This document shows positions 22,562-34,800 of a stretch of DNA of 64,000 bases, piece by piece; the first letter of the stretch is position 1, and each line of letters starts with the position of its first letter. This stretch comes from Amoebophrya sp. A120. Taxonomy: Eukaryota; Sar; Dinophyceae; Syndiniales; Amoebophryaceae. A model generated the notes under the pieces. That model ran no database searches, had not been told where the DNA came from, and saw only the letters and a list, made by a program, of their open reading frames with translations. The stretch covers positions 12,595,621 through 12,659,620 of the forward strand of contig CAJINV010000002.1 in NCBI GenBank assembly GCA_905178155.1. Direction: 5' to 3'. Position numbers and translations under genes: made by a program.

Positions 22562-25500
22562 TCAGCTCAGGATCTTCAAAATCTCGTTCCGAATCTCATC
22601 GCCGAGGCGGTCTGGCGCCCCCGAGGGCCGCATCACGGGCTGATTTGTGCACTCCTTTTGTGCCTCCGCGAGCGCGATTCTCGCAACATGATCGCCTCTT
22701 TTGCCAACGAAGTTTTTCTTATTTTTCCCGATCCACGAGGCGTCCTCACTGCTGTCAGCGGACTTCTCTTCCGAATCGCTGCTCTGACCAGGTGGAGGGG
22801 GTCCGCTTCTTCCGGGTTTGTCTTTTTGTTTGATCATACCCAACCTCGCCATATCAGCAACTGCGGCACGCTTCTGCGCAAAAAAACGCTGGATTTCCTT
22901 CCTCTTGGTCTGCATCTTCGCCCTCCTCCGCGCGGTCTGTGCAAATGTCGAAGGAGTGCCTGCCTGACTTAAGTTTGACGTGGCACCGTTCCAACTGTTA
23001 CCAGGGGCTACTTCTGTGGTCTTCAAGACGCTCTTGCCAGCAAGATCGTCTGCATCAGCACCATCTTCGGGCGATGACTTCCCACCTGGAGCTGCAACAT
23101 CCTGCTCCTGGCGTGACTGAGACTGCAACGTTGGTGGTACGCAATTCTTGCGATGCCACGCTGCAATTTCGGACCGCTCTTGCCCTGAAAATAAGAATCG
23201 CGTCCGCAACGCGCTGGCGGACTCACCGCCGACAGTATCGCTATCTGGATGTGCGGGCGGGGCAAGAACTTCCGCGACGATATCCAGATCGTCTTCACCG
23301 GGCGGGATCTGTTCCAGCAATACCGGAATCACTTCGTGCGGCTCAACACCCATGCTGCGTCCTCGCCTGTACTGCTTCCCAAACCAGGACACGAACTCTG
23401 GACTCAGCTTGCTGTCTAGGCTAATCAACGTCTTGCGGACCACAAGCGTTGGCTCCGCATCTGTCGACTCTACTGCTTCCGATGAGTTGTCTCCTTCACC
23501 GGCGTTCTTGCCGCTCCCGGTTTGAAGCTTTTTCTTCGTATATTTCTCTCCTTGACCGCGCGACTTCTTTTTCCGAGAAGTAGTCAGCTCTCCTATCACA
23601 CGGCCGATCTCTTTGTTGAACCGATCGGAAGCGGCGTGAGACGGCCCAACGCCGGGCTGATAGTATTTCTGCACCACCGCGGCGACATCTGGGGGGACAC
23701 ACCGGCCGCGGGGCTTCTGGAGACTCAGTGCCGTCTCGATCGTATCCCTGTCGCAGTCGGCAATTAGCTTCTCAGCTCTTGCTTGTCGGCTTCTAGGCGA
23801 CAACGCGGCCGGGTTGTGCTGATCAGCAGTGCTGCTGCGCTTTGTTGTACTTTGATTTCCAACCGCAAGTTCCGCGGGAGCAACTTTCTCCTGACACGAC
23901 CTGTCAACATCATTTTCCATTAATTCCGACTGCGGACGGTATCCGACCGACGTCGCCGGTAGCCAGACGCGGTTCCGCTTCCTGTCCAGATTCTTGTCGA
24001 AGTTCGCCACGTCGTCTTCTGCGTCGTTTTCTCTTTTTTCCTCCTCCACGACCCCCACGCGGTCCGTGAGCTTGATGAGACCCCGTCGCAGCGCGCACTT
24101 CCGCAGTTCCGCAAATTCCTCACGCCTACCCGCTTCCATGTGTAGCCGCTTCAACCGGGCTTGCGCCACCATCTCCGGCTTCCGGAAGACGCACGACGCG
24201 AGCACCTGCAAGATGCAAACCCCCATCACCGGCACGCTCATGGCGTTCCCGGCGAGCGACTGGATTTTCTGCCGGGTCAACCCGCCGAAGCAGATCTCGT
24301 GCACCGGGAAGCCCTGCAGCGCCATGAACTCCTCCGCAATCAGGTACCGCATTTTCTGCGACACCCACACCCGCCCCGTGGGCAGCACCGTCGGAGCGTA
24401 GTTGTGCAGAAACGTCCCTAAACGGAAATTCTGGCCCAAATCCTGCGTCCACAGCGAGTCCCACCACTGCTGGTTCACCGCTTTCCGCTTGGCGTTCTTG
24501 AGGGCCAGCGCGCGCAGGTTCAGCACTTCCACCTCCCGCATGTTCAGTTTAGTGATCCACGCCCGGCTTGGCAGCTCGTCCACCGGGGTTTCCGTCAAGG
24601 ACCAGCCCATCGCTTGCCGGTACTTGAAGGACTGGCACTCCCACAGGTTCCGGTGCCCGATGCGCGGGCCGCCGCTCCGCGTCAGATACCACTCCTTCTT
24701 GACCGGATGCGCGTCCTCGTCATACATGCAGTGCAGCACGGACAGCTTCTTTCGCATGTCCCGGTCCTGGTGCATCCGCATGAAATCCTCGTTCCACAAA
24801 TCCATGTCAATTTGGAGGGAAACTTTGTCCATGTGCACCCCGATGAAGTAGATCCGGCACCGGCACTGGGGTAGATAGTAGTTTTGCGTGGGCAACCGGT
24901 ACCACCGGACCTTGTAGGGCCCGATCGAACGCAAGTAAGCCATCACGTCGTTGATCGGCCTCTTCCCCCCGCTGCCCGCCGCCGTCTTGGTGATGCCGTC
25001 CACGTTTTCCAGGATGAAGACCGCTGGCTCTTTGTATTTGATGTAGCTGCACACGCCGTGAAACACCTTCGCATGCGGGCCGTCCAGGCAGGGGCGATTA
25101 TTGTTGAGGAAGGAAAAGTCTTTGCAAGGGAAGCCGGCGCAGTAGAAATCCAGATTGCCCGGGCAGGGGACCACCTTCTGCTGGCGATGACAGAATCCGG
25201 CCAAGGACGGAGGGAGTCGCGCGGTGAGGTCGCCGAAGAGCACCGGGCAGTCCGGGAAGTTCAGCTCGATGAACCTGCGGCTGTGCTTCTCGATGTCGCA
25301 GGCAAACTTGTGGTCGACAGAAACCTCCATGCTGCAGTGGTCTCGGAGCGACTTCTGGATTGCTTTCAGCGCAAACATGGGCGCTTCGGCACCGCTGCAG
25401 TCGGTGCCGATCGTGATTTTGGCAAGTGTGCAGAACCGCAGGATGCGGTCCTTCAAATAGTGCGTCATGATCCCCGCCCAGTCCGGGAGGTTGTGTGGAA

Positions 25501-27870
25501 TGCGCGGACGAAAACCCATCGGATGGATCCACCATTTCCGCAAGTCAATCACGGACTTCGCAAACGAACAACTCCACTCGTCAGCAAGGCGCAGGATTTC
25601 CGCGAAGAAAAAAAGCGGAAAAGGGTCCATGAGCGGCCCGGGAATGGGTTGCTGTTTCTGTCTGTAGCTGGCGATCAGACGGAGGTAGTCGTCGATCGGC
25701 AGCCGGTCGTGGATCCAATCCTCGACTTTCGGCGGGAACTCGGGATCGTGCTCTACATTCTGCGATTTGGGCGCCCCGTCGGATTCGTCTTGCGAGGAAT
25801 CTGTAGTTCCTCCCGTGGCAGAATTTTCATCCTTCGTGCTAGACTTGCTGGCGGTGGATTTTGACGTCGACATCATGGGGCTTCTAGTACTGGCTCGTAT
25901 TTTATTTCTACCTCGTCCCTTCGGTGCAAAGTGCTGGAAAAACCGTCCTGCCAGCCCGTCCTCGTCGTTCCAGTATGTCTCCAAGTGTTTTGCGTAATCT
26001 AAGCCGATCTGGCCGATGCTCCGGATCGGCTTGCGGTGGAAGTTGCGCGGGTGGTGAAGATATTCGTGCACCAGCTCGGCAAAGTCCGCATCCAATTGCT
26101 GATTCATCCGCATCGCGAATTTCTGGGGGGTCATGCCTGGTGGAAGTTTCCACTTTTTTGCTTTTGCCGGAGGGGAGGCGCGACTTGTTTTAGAGGAGTT
26201 TGGTGTTATACCAGCTCCTGTGCTTGATTCAACACTTCTCGCCTGCTGCTCCATGTTGGTGCTAGCCCGACGAGATGTCGATGAGGAGGACCCGCCCTCC
26301 TCATAATTTGAACCCATGGTCCCCGGGGCATTTGCAATCGATGCACTCTGAGTAGTTGTGCCCGTGTTGGTCGATTTCGTCGTGGTGGATTCCGATGTCG
26401 ATGCTGTTCTTTTAATTGGCGAGGAAGTGCTCTCCGTGCGGACCATACTCGGACTGCACACCGACACCGGCGGACTCTCACAGGTCACAAGCGAGTTCGG
26501 AACTTCTTGGCTGCTTTGCTCAGTGCTATTTGGAAGCGCAGGCGTCGAGAATAGGGAGCTGCAATCGCCGTCGCCACACTTTACGTTTGGCTTTGAATCC
26601 GCCGGCTCAGGCGAAGAAAGGTCAGTCAAAACGCTTGGGTTGCATGGCTCCTGCCGCCTCTCTGCTTCAACAGCGACAGCAGGGACGAGCGGCGGCGAAA
26701 CAATTGCGCTCATGGTTTTCGTTTTCTTCGACGAACGCGGCGCATTACAGGAGTTCTGAGGCTCGGCGATTCTCGACGTTTGCTCTACTGCACGAACCTT
26801 GGCCAAATCGATTTCCGACAGCTCGCATTTCTGTGCGTCCATAGCGTCCCGTAAAACCTGCGACATGTGCTGCACCAGCTTCTTCCCGTCTTCTTCGAAT
26901 TGGTAACGCAGGGGTACGTTCGTGTCGAGTGAAAAAAGCCACTTGTACATGGCAAGAATTGCTGGATTGTTCTTCCTGACGGCAGCATTATTCTGCACGT
27001 TCGGCACTGATCCGTCTTGCGATGGAGTGTGGCGGGCGGTCGCTATAGGCACGAAATGGGTCTGCGGCGCATCTGCTGAAGAACTAGAGGAAGCGGACGG
27101 TGGACTAGCGGCGATGCTTTCCGTACCGCAACTTTCATTGTCGTAAATCACCTTCAAATGATGCACGAGCCGGCTCTTCTCGGCACAGATCTGCATCTGT
27201 TCAATATCATTCGCGCGACAAAGCACGAGCACTTTCCAATTGAGATACCTGCGAATTCATTGCATTTGCTGCGTTGGCCGTCTGAAAAAAAAAAAGCACT
27301 GAGTTGTTTAGAAAAAAGTTTCATTCCTGACGGAAGTAGATGATCGGATGTGCAAACCAAACACTCCTGTAGAAAAAAAGCAAAAATGAGTTAAAAGTAC
27401 TCCTCCGCAAAAGCAGTTGGCCCGACAAACACGTCCAAGTAGCGAGTGATCAGGTTTCGCGATGCGAGCAGATTGTCGTTAGAAATCTGCAACAACTTTT
27501 CGCAGAGCTGCTCTCCGTGCCTCACTGTCCTCCAGGCGGCGTATCTATGTTCTGCGGCGCTTGTGCGGCTCCCGACGTCTGCTCCTACTGGCGGTAAACA
27601 CACCCGGTCAAAGTAACAGTATCGACTGGGGCTGCTGCACGGGGACGAATTCGCTTCCGAAACCCTGCTGCTGGCGCCGGTGCTGGGCGATGGCAGCACG
27701 AAATCTTTCTCGGAAAGATTCTCCCACCATGGCCTCGCTTTACGAGGAGCAACAGCGTGGTTGGAAACGTGCGCATTGGGTGTGCGCAGTACCGTGAGCC
27801 CGTGTCGGTCTGGTCCGGGCGCCTGGCCGGGTTGCACATTTCGCAACGCAGATTCGTGACGGTGCATCAT
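22562..27870 (-). CDS. Cytosine-5 DNA methyltransferase, large, with long disordered flanks
   Basis: Two exons (27870-27401 and 27248-22562) with a 152-nt GT-AG intron encode about 1,718 aa. All core C5-methyltransferase motifs are visible in order: motif I TDCSGAEAPMFALKAI (about residue 770), motif IV DFYCAGFPCKDFSF with the catalytic Pro-Cys (Cys near 864), motif VI FILENVDGI (about 903), motif VIII QCRCRIYFIGV (about 950), and motifs IX-X EEFMALQGFP and GNAMSVPV (about 1,156). The family transfers methyl from S-adenosylmethionine to C5 of cytosine through a covalent Cys intermediate. The N-terminal 600 residues or so are Ser/Thr-rich with Lys-rich patches and no BAH, PHD or helicase module that I can see. 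The C-terminal 550 residues are charged. That argues against DNMT1 or DNMT5 and fits a protist-type DNMT. Catalytic competence looks intact; substrate preference is unknown. Confidence 0.88.
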
Positions 27871-28851
27871 GATGCCACACCTAACGGAAAAATTTCAAAG
27901 CTAGGGGTGTGTTGCTAGTAGTTCCATCTTGTTGATACAGGTTGACGCAAACGCGCTCAGTCATCGATTTCGACGACGTGTTTTAGAGGTCACGAAGAAA
28001 TCGTCGAAAACTTCCCTATACTTCTGAATCTGGTCGATAACGAATTCTGTTGGTAAAGCTACCCATCCTGAAGAAGCCGCGGACCGACCTGGCGAAAACG
28101 CTGTTAGCGGCTCTGTGTTCTAGTTGATGTATCATGGGACAGCCTAAAGGCACTCTAATGGATTCCTGTTCATCCATGAGCGCGCGCTATGAACAGCACA
28201 AATCAGCAGCCAACAGACACACGTGGCTGTTTAATCTGTTTCCTCAGGCAAATGCAGGGCGATGGATCAATCATTTTGACCAACGTCAAGAAGCATGAAA
28301 CATAGGAAGTAGAGTTGTTTCGTGACAACTCACTAAATTCCTAAGTCCGATTCAATTCTTGAGTTTCCTCAACACTCGTATGCAGTTTATTTTTGTAATT
28401 TCTTTCTGGACGAAACGCGAACGAAATCCACATGGATAGATTCTACTGTGCATCCAACAAACTACTTTTGAATTCGGTTTTCTTCTTTTCCAGATGATAG
28501 ATACTTTTTTTCGCTAAAGTTCACGAACTATACTTTATGGTATTTGCCGATTTCTTTTCTATTGTTCCTGCTCAAGAAGCTAAACACCTTCCTTTGTTTA
28601 CCCTTTTCTGTGCTGGAAACGAAACGGAGAGAATCTTGATAGAACTGACTTGCATCATCATGCACTTGTTTCACTCTCGTGTAGCTTTCTTCTGTAATCC
28701 ACTAAAGATAAACGTGCCAACCCGATCATCTAAATACTCAACTAATTCTCATTTTTAGCAAACGGAAATAATCATGGGTAACGCGTTTATGAATGTCTAT
28801 GACCGTGCTCACGCTGAGCAGACCGGCACATCATCCTCATGTGATTCAGAT
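27871..28851. other. Intergenic, nothing recognised
   Basis: About 1 kb lies between the methyltransferase start and the stop of dynein copy 1. It is A/T-richer than the exons. No reading frame, RNA or element is supportable. Confidence 0.45.
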
Positions 28852-31800
28852 TTACTCAATCTGCGCCAAAAGGCACACGCCGCGCAGACGCCAGTGGGAG
28901 TTGTGTGTGTCCGTTTTTAACAACAAACGAAAGATCAGGTATTTGTCGTTTCGCCGTGGGTATTTGTAGACCGCACAATCATACGGGGTCTGGTGGCCGT
29001 AGTCACCCCGCTTTTGCTTCTGCTCCTTCGCGGTGACAGCGGTGACGTAAATGACAGGCATCTGGTATTGATCAAAAGTTTATTCCACTTGGACACGTTT
29101 CAGTAGAAACCAATCTGCACCAACTATGCCGCCGATGAGGGACAGGAGAGCGATGCAAAAAAGATTCATTATAGTAGCCGCACCAAAAGTAAACATAATA
29201 ATAATCCCTCGGTACCTGGATAAACAGCTTCTTCGGCTCCGATTCATCGATCTTGCCCTCCTGCCGGTTCCAGCGAGCGCCCTCCATGAAAAGACCGTGG
29301 ATGTTCTGACCCTCGTCGGGAACGTCTTTGACGCGTTCCACGTCGTACATCAAGATCTCCGTGTGCGTCATCACATCGTCCAACGCCCACTGGTCTTTTT
29401 TGTGTTGCCGCGTCACCTCTTGCCGGACGCCAGTCAGGAAACCTAGAAGCAGTTACAATAACGATGATGATCCAGAACGAAATAACAAGTATGCATTATG
29501 GGCTGCAGCATCACCGAGCGTAGACCACACAAGGAGTCTCGTCTCGATGTTGGGACACAAATAAGCAACACTTTCAAAGCAAGCGGCCACATAGTACCTT
29601 GCGCGTTCGTGAATCCGGTCAACCAGTAGGCTTTCATGTACTGGCGGCCGTTCTCCAGCCAGGTGTTCAGCAAAATTTGTCGGTCCAATAGCCCCGTGAA
29701 CCAGCCACCGATGTTGGGCATCAACCACGAGATCTCGGCCCCGGACGTATCAAAAGGAAAAACCCCCCCTCCCCATATCAAAACGAAGTTTCTGATGCTG
29801 GATTTGGGTACACAAATCAGCTTTGTATTGCAGAGAGGCATTGCGGACAGATCTCCAGGCTAGATAGGGGCGGGCGTGTCTAGTTGTTTAGCATGGCAAA
29901 CGGCTCCCCTTTAGGCCCAACAGCATCACAAACCGCTTCCAGAATGGGGCTAAAGCTCCTGCCCTTGTCTTCTTGCAAGACAAAAAGGATTTGTGACCTC
30001 AAATCAGCAACACAAATTTTCGAAGTCGTGCCTTTTCAATGTGGGGAGGGGGGATTTTTCCTTTCAATAGGACGGATCGTGCGTCCAGCGACTCGGCACC
30101 TTGGCGTCGAACACGGAGTTATGGATTGCAAAAGTGTCTGGGTCTGGAACAAGATTGCAACTTGTCATACTAAATCCGAATCATGCAGAAATCTGTGTTG
30201 CATGAGTGCCAAAAGCTGTCCACTTTCGACCAAGTTTGGAGGGAGTTTCTCATGCAGGATAGGCATGGCAGAGACCTCGCAGACTCTGTCATGCTAGGTC
30301 CCGCATTCCAGACCTCACGGGTCATGAAAAACCTGCATGGCAAGTTTACACTTTTCCAGACCCAGACATTTTTGCATTTGATAGGAGTTCAGGTCCTGCA
30401 ACAGTTCCGGGGTCATGACCACCGTCCCGTCGATCGCCATGATCAGGGCCTGCAGATTCTGCCGCACGATCCCGATAATGTTCTGCAACCGTTGCAGCTC
30501 CTGGAACAGGAAGATGTTCAGCGGCGCCCCGAACCCCTTGTCCGCCACGCCCGGCGGGCCCTTCAGCTTCGTGATAGCCGCGCGGAAGATTTCCTCGACG
30601 AAGTCCGGCGGCATTTTCGCCAGGTAGTCGGCGCAGATGTCCTTCACAATCTCGTCGGTGGACTTCCCGGAACCGCCGCCGCTGTCTTTCGGCTGCGTTT
30701 CCAGAATGGTCGTCAGCATCTCGCTGGCTTCCTTCAGGCGGTAGGTCAGGTCCGCGTTCGTGTGCAGGCCGAAGATCATGGGCGAGTCGATCGCGGGCAC
30801 CTGGTCGATGTAGTCCTTGTAGGTGGAGATCTCCAACCCCTCCGGGACCTTGTAGTCGAACTCGGACACGTACTGGTTGAACTTGAAGCCCGGCTTGAAA
30901 ATCTCCTCGTATCCTGAGTAAAAACGTACCCACACGACCGGAGTCAACGTGGAAAATCTGCTAGACAAATCAGCCAAATTTGGTTGTCTCGCATGACAAA
31001 TTTGTCCTCGTAGTGTAATCCTGTTGAGCTAGTTCAGCAGCATCACAGATCTAGCATATCATGCTATTTCTAGCATCACAAATCCCAAAACACGACTAGA
31101 AAAAGCTTCTCATGGGGCTTCGCATGAGAAACTTTTTTGGCATGCAAATTTGCATGACAACTCTGGGGTGGGGATGTTTTTACTCGGAATACCTCGTTGA
31201 ACCACTTCAGTGTGTACGTCGCGAAGAGTTCGCGGTCCAGGTCGTCTATCAAGTGTAAAAATGTCTGGGTCTGGAAGATTTCTAGATTTGTCATGCGCAT
31301 TTTCCATGACGCATGATGTCTGTGATGCATGCCGTAGCATCACAGATTTTTAGAGCGCTTCCTCATGCCTATTCCGCATGACAAATGCCATCTCCGCGGA
31401 GCACAAAGTCTACTCCTCTTACTGGTCATGCAATACAAATCTTTTTCGAATCGTCCAGAGACCGCATCACAAGTTTAGATTCTTCCAGACCCAGACATTT
31501 TTACAGTTGATATCGTCCGTGATCCTGCCCCCGTACTGCACCTTATCGTACGAAAAAAGTGCTTCACGATGTTGCAAGTTTTGCATCACAAGTTTATTGT
31601 ACATCACAGAGAAAATTTGCCATGCGAGATTCCTCAGGGAAAACACAGCTAAAAATCCATTGTCTTGCATGTGTAGCAAGACAAACACTTCTCAGATACA
31701 TTTTCTGCATCACAAGTTTACAGTGAAACAGTTTTTTCGTTGCATACACCTCCGCCACCATGTACTGGATCGTGTTCCACGAAAGCGGCTGCCCGACGGT

Positions 31801-34800
31801 CACGGTGGAAGACAAGTGCTTCTCCAAAAAGTTCAGGCACGCTTTATGACAGTGAAAAATGCCCTCACCCCCAACGTTTGTGATGCGAAGTTTCCAAATG
31901 AAATCTTTTTGTCATGCATGAAAGGAGTACGAATCTTTGTGATGCAGGGTCGAGGCGTATATCGCATCGCTTGCATGACAAGCGCCGCTCTTGCTGGAGT
32001 CTCTTGCAATACAGATTTTTGCTCTTCACGGTTGTGAATCTGTGATGCAGATAGATGCAAGATGGCGAATGTTTCATTTGCAAAGGTTTGCAATACAAAT
32101 GCTCCCAAGTTCGGGGGTGGGGGCACTTTTCATGGTAATACGCTTCCAGATCACTGTTGTTGTACTCGTACGGGATGCACCACCCGATGTATCGCGAGGA
32201 AAATTGCCCCCACCCCCAAAGTTGCAAAAATGTGTGATGCGAAGTTTCCAAATGAAAACTTTTTGTTATGCATGACAGGAGTATGAATCTTTCTGATGCA
32301 GAGTGTAGGTATGTTTCTGTTTTGTATCGCTTGCATGACAAACGCCGCTCTTGCTGGGATCTTTTGCAATACAAGTTTTTGCTATTCACGGTCGCCAATC
32401 TGTGATGCTGATAGATGCAAAAGGGCGAATGTTTCATGTGGAAAGGTTTGCAATGCAAATGCTTTCAAGTTCGGGGGTGGGGGCATTTTTCATTGTAATA
32501 CGATGGCGCCGAACTTCCGCCGTTCCTGCACGGTGGAGTGCAGGAAGGCCTGGACGAACGTGATAATGCGCCACTTTTCGTGGTCGATCTTGTCTAGCGT
32601 CTCCTGGGACATGATCGTCGTGTACGTGCGATACAGACCGGCTTTCAGACCCGCTGGGGGTTCTAGCGTCACCTTGATCGCCATCTGGAGCAAACCGATC
32701 GGGAAGGCTTTCGTGATCTCGCACGTGATCCAGAGCCGGAAGTCCTCGCTGATCTCGGGGGTTTTGCCCAAAATATCTTCCTGCTGAGACATGAAGCCGA
32801 TACCAAGATGGCAGTTCTGCAAAATCACCCACGAGCCGTTCAGGAAGCTGTTGCAGGAGAAGAAAAATTTGAATTTCGCTTTTTCATGCAATTTTTGAGA
32901 TGTTGCAGGTATAACATTTCACTTTATCATTTTTCTCTGCAAAAATCCTTACGCAAAAGCAAAACTAGGTTACCCGTTCTTCATCTTTTCCATGGCGACG
33001 ATCTCCTGTCCTTCACCCATGGACACTTTGTCGGTCGGGAACCTCTTCCGCTTCTTCGCCAATTCGTCGATGCTGCTCGTGGGGTCGCTGCCCGCAGTCA
33101 GCAAGTACAGGATCGGCTTGCGCGGACCGGACTCCTCAAAGATTTCCGACACCGGATCCGTGACCGGGTCGGTGAAGCGCGAACCCAGCTGCGCGTTGAT
33201 GAACTGCGCACAGGCGACGGACGTGCGGTCCTCCCGCACGCACCGCACCAGGGTCAGGCGGAGGAAGTACCCCAGGGTCCGCTCCATCACGATGCGCTCC
33301 TCGAAGTCAGGCACGGGGCAGGTTTCCGGCTCGTTCTCGTCGAACCACCGCTTCCACGCGGTCTCGTTGCGGGAAATCAGATCAACAATTTCGCGGAAAA
33401 ACAGCAAATTCTCCGTGCCGAACTGGTGCCTGGACAACTGCAGAATATTCAGCCAGATCTTGTCGCTCAACCACCGGAAGGGGTTCGGCCGTTCCGCCTT
33501 CACGTCGAGCGCGGACCCCGCTTTCAAGAAGACCGAGACGTCCGCACTGGTTAAGACGCCCGCAATCACCAGGATCTTCAGCGTCACCATCAGCTTGAAC
33601 GTCATTTTATCGCGCTCGAACAGGCCGCGGTTCATGTACCGGTAGACCTGGTAGGTGAGGTAGTCGATGATTTTCTCCACGCGTTTCGACGTTGGCTGCA
33701 CCTTCTCCGACCGCTGCACGGAAATGTCGAACTGCTCGAGAAACTGCATCAGACTGCAGTTGTACATCCACCCAGTCGGCTGCATGGTGATCGGGTTCGA
33801 AACCAGCGTCATGTCCGTCATCTGGAAGTACATAATGGACCCGCGTGTGGCCACTGGTCGGAACTGCTCGCGTTTTTCGTTGATCTCGACCTCCTTCTCA
33901 GCCGCGTCTTTCAGCTTCTGCGACACCTCTGTCGCTTTCGCCTTCGTGTTCGCGAGAACCGCAATCAGCTCCGTGTCGTCGAGGAGATTCCCCGTGGAAT
34001 TCGACAGCCGCTCGAGCAGCTGCGCATCGAGAAGTTGCAGCGCCTTCGTGTTGGACGTGACTTCCTCTTTCAAAGCGGATAGCGATTCCTCCAGCGATTT
34101 CTGTTCCATCGACAGCACGCGGCCAAGCAACTGCTGCTCCAACCCCTTCAGCGTGACCGTGAAGTCGATCACCGTACACTTCGCGGACAACTCCGGCGAG
34201 AAGTGAGGGTTGGGCAGACGGGAGGTCATGAACAGGTAGAAGTTCACGTTGTAGTCCATATTCTGGTCCGAAATGTTGATGTAGAAGTTCTTTTATCAAC
34301 TGCAAAAATGTCTGGTCTGGAAGAATGCGAGGTCTGTCATGCGTGTCTGGCATGACTGAAAAGTTTGTGATGCGTGTCCAAGATGAGACCCGTTTACTTT
34401 TCATGCACAAACCCACTTTGTCATGCGGAAAGCGCAATACTAAGCAGCGCGGATATTTCTCATGCTTGGCTGTGAATTACAGAGCATTCACTCTTCCCAA
34501 CCCAGCATTACAAGTTTCCAGACCCAGACACTTTTGCATTTCATATCTTTCCCTTCTTGATGATCGCGCGATCAAGCAGGGGGTCCAACATCGGGTCAAT
34601 GTCGTATCAAAGTGAAAAATGCCCCCACCCCCGAACTTGGAAGCATTTGTACTGCAAACCTTTCCAAATGAAGCATTCGCCCTCTTGCATCTATCAGCAT
34701 CACAGATTTCCCATCGTGAATAGCAAAAATTTGTATTGCAAAAGACCCCAGCAAGAGTGGCGCTTTTCATGCAAGCGATGCGATACACACCCAGACTCTG

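Noticed and set aside
27154-27360. Short minus-strand frame upstream of the methyltransferase main exon, and a 34-nt intron model joining it
   Set aside because: Using it breaks the phase of the main exon. A single 152-nt GT-AG intron (27249-27400) joins 27401-27870 to 27248 in frame and matches the usual intron size here.
29743-32145. GGGGGTGGGGGC stretches as G-quadruplex regulatory sites
   Set aside because: They are the inner terminal inverted repeats of family C introners and always occur as complementary pairs at element ends.
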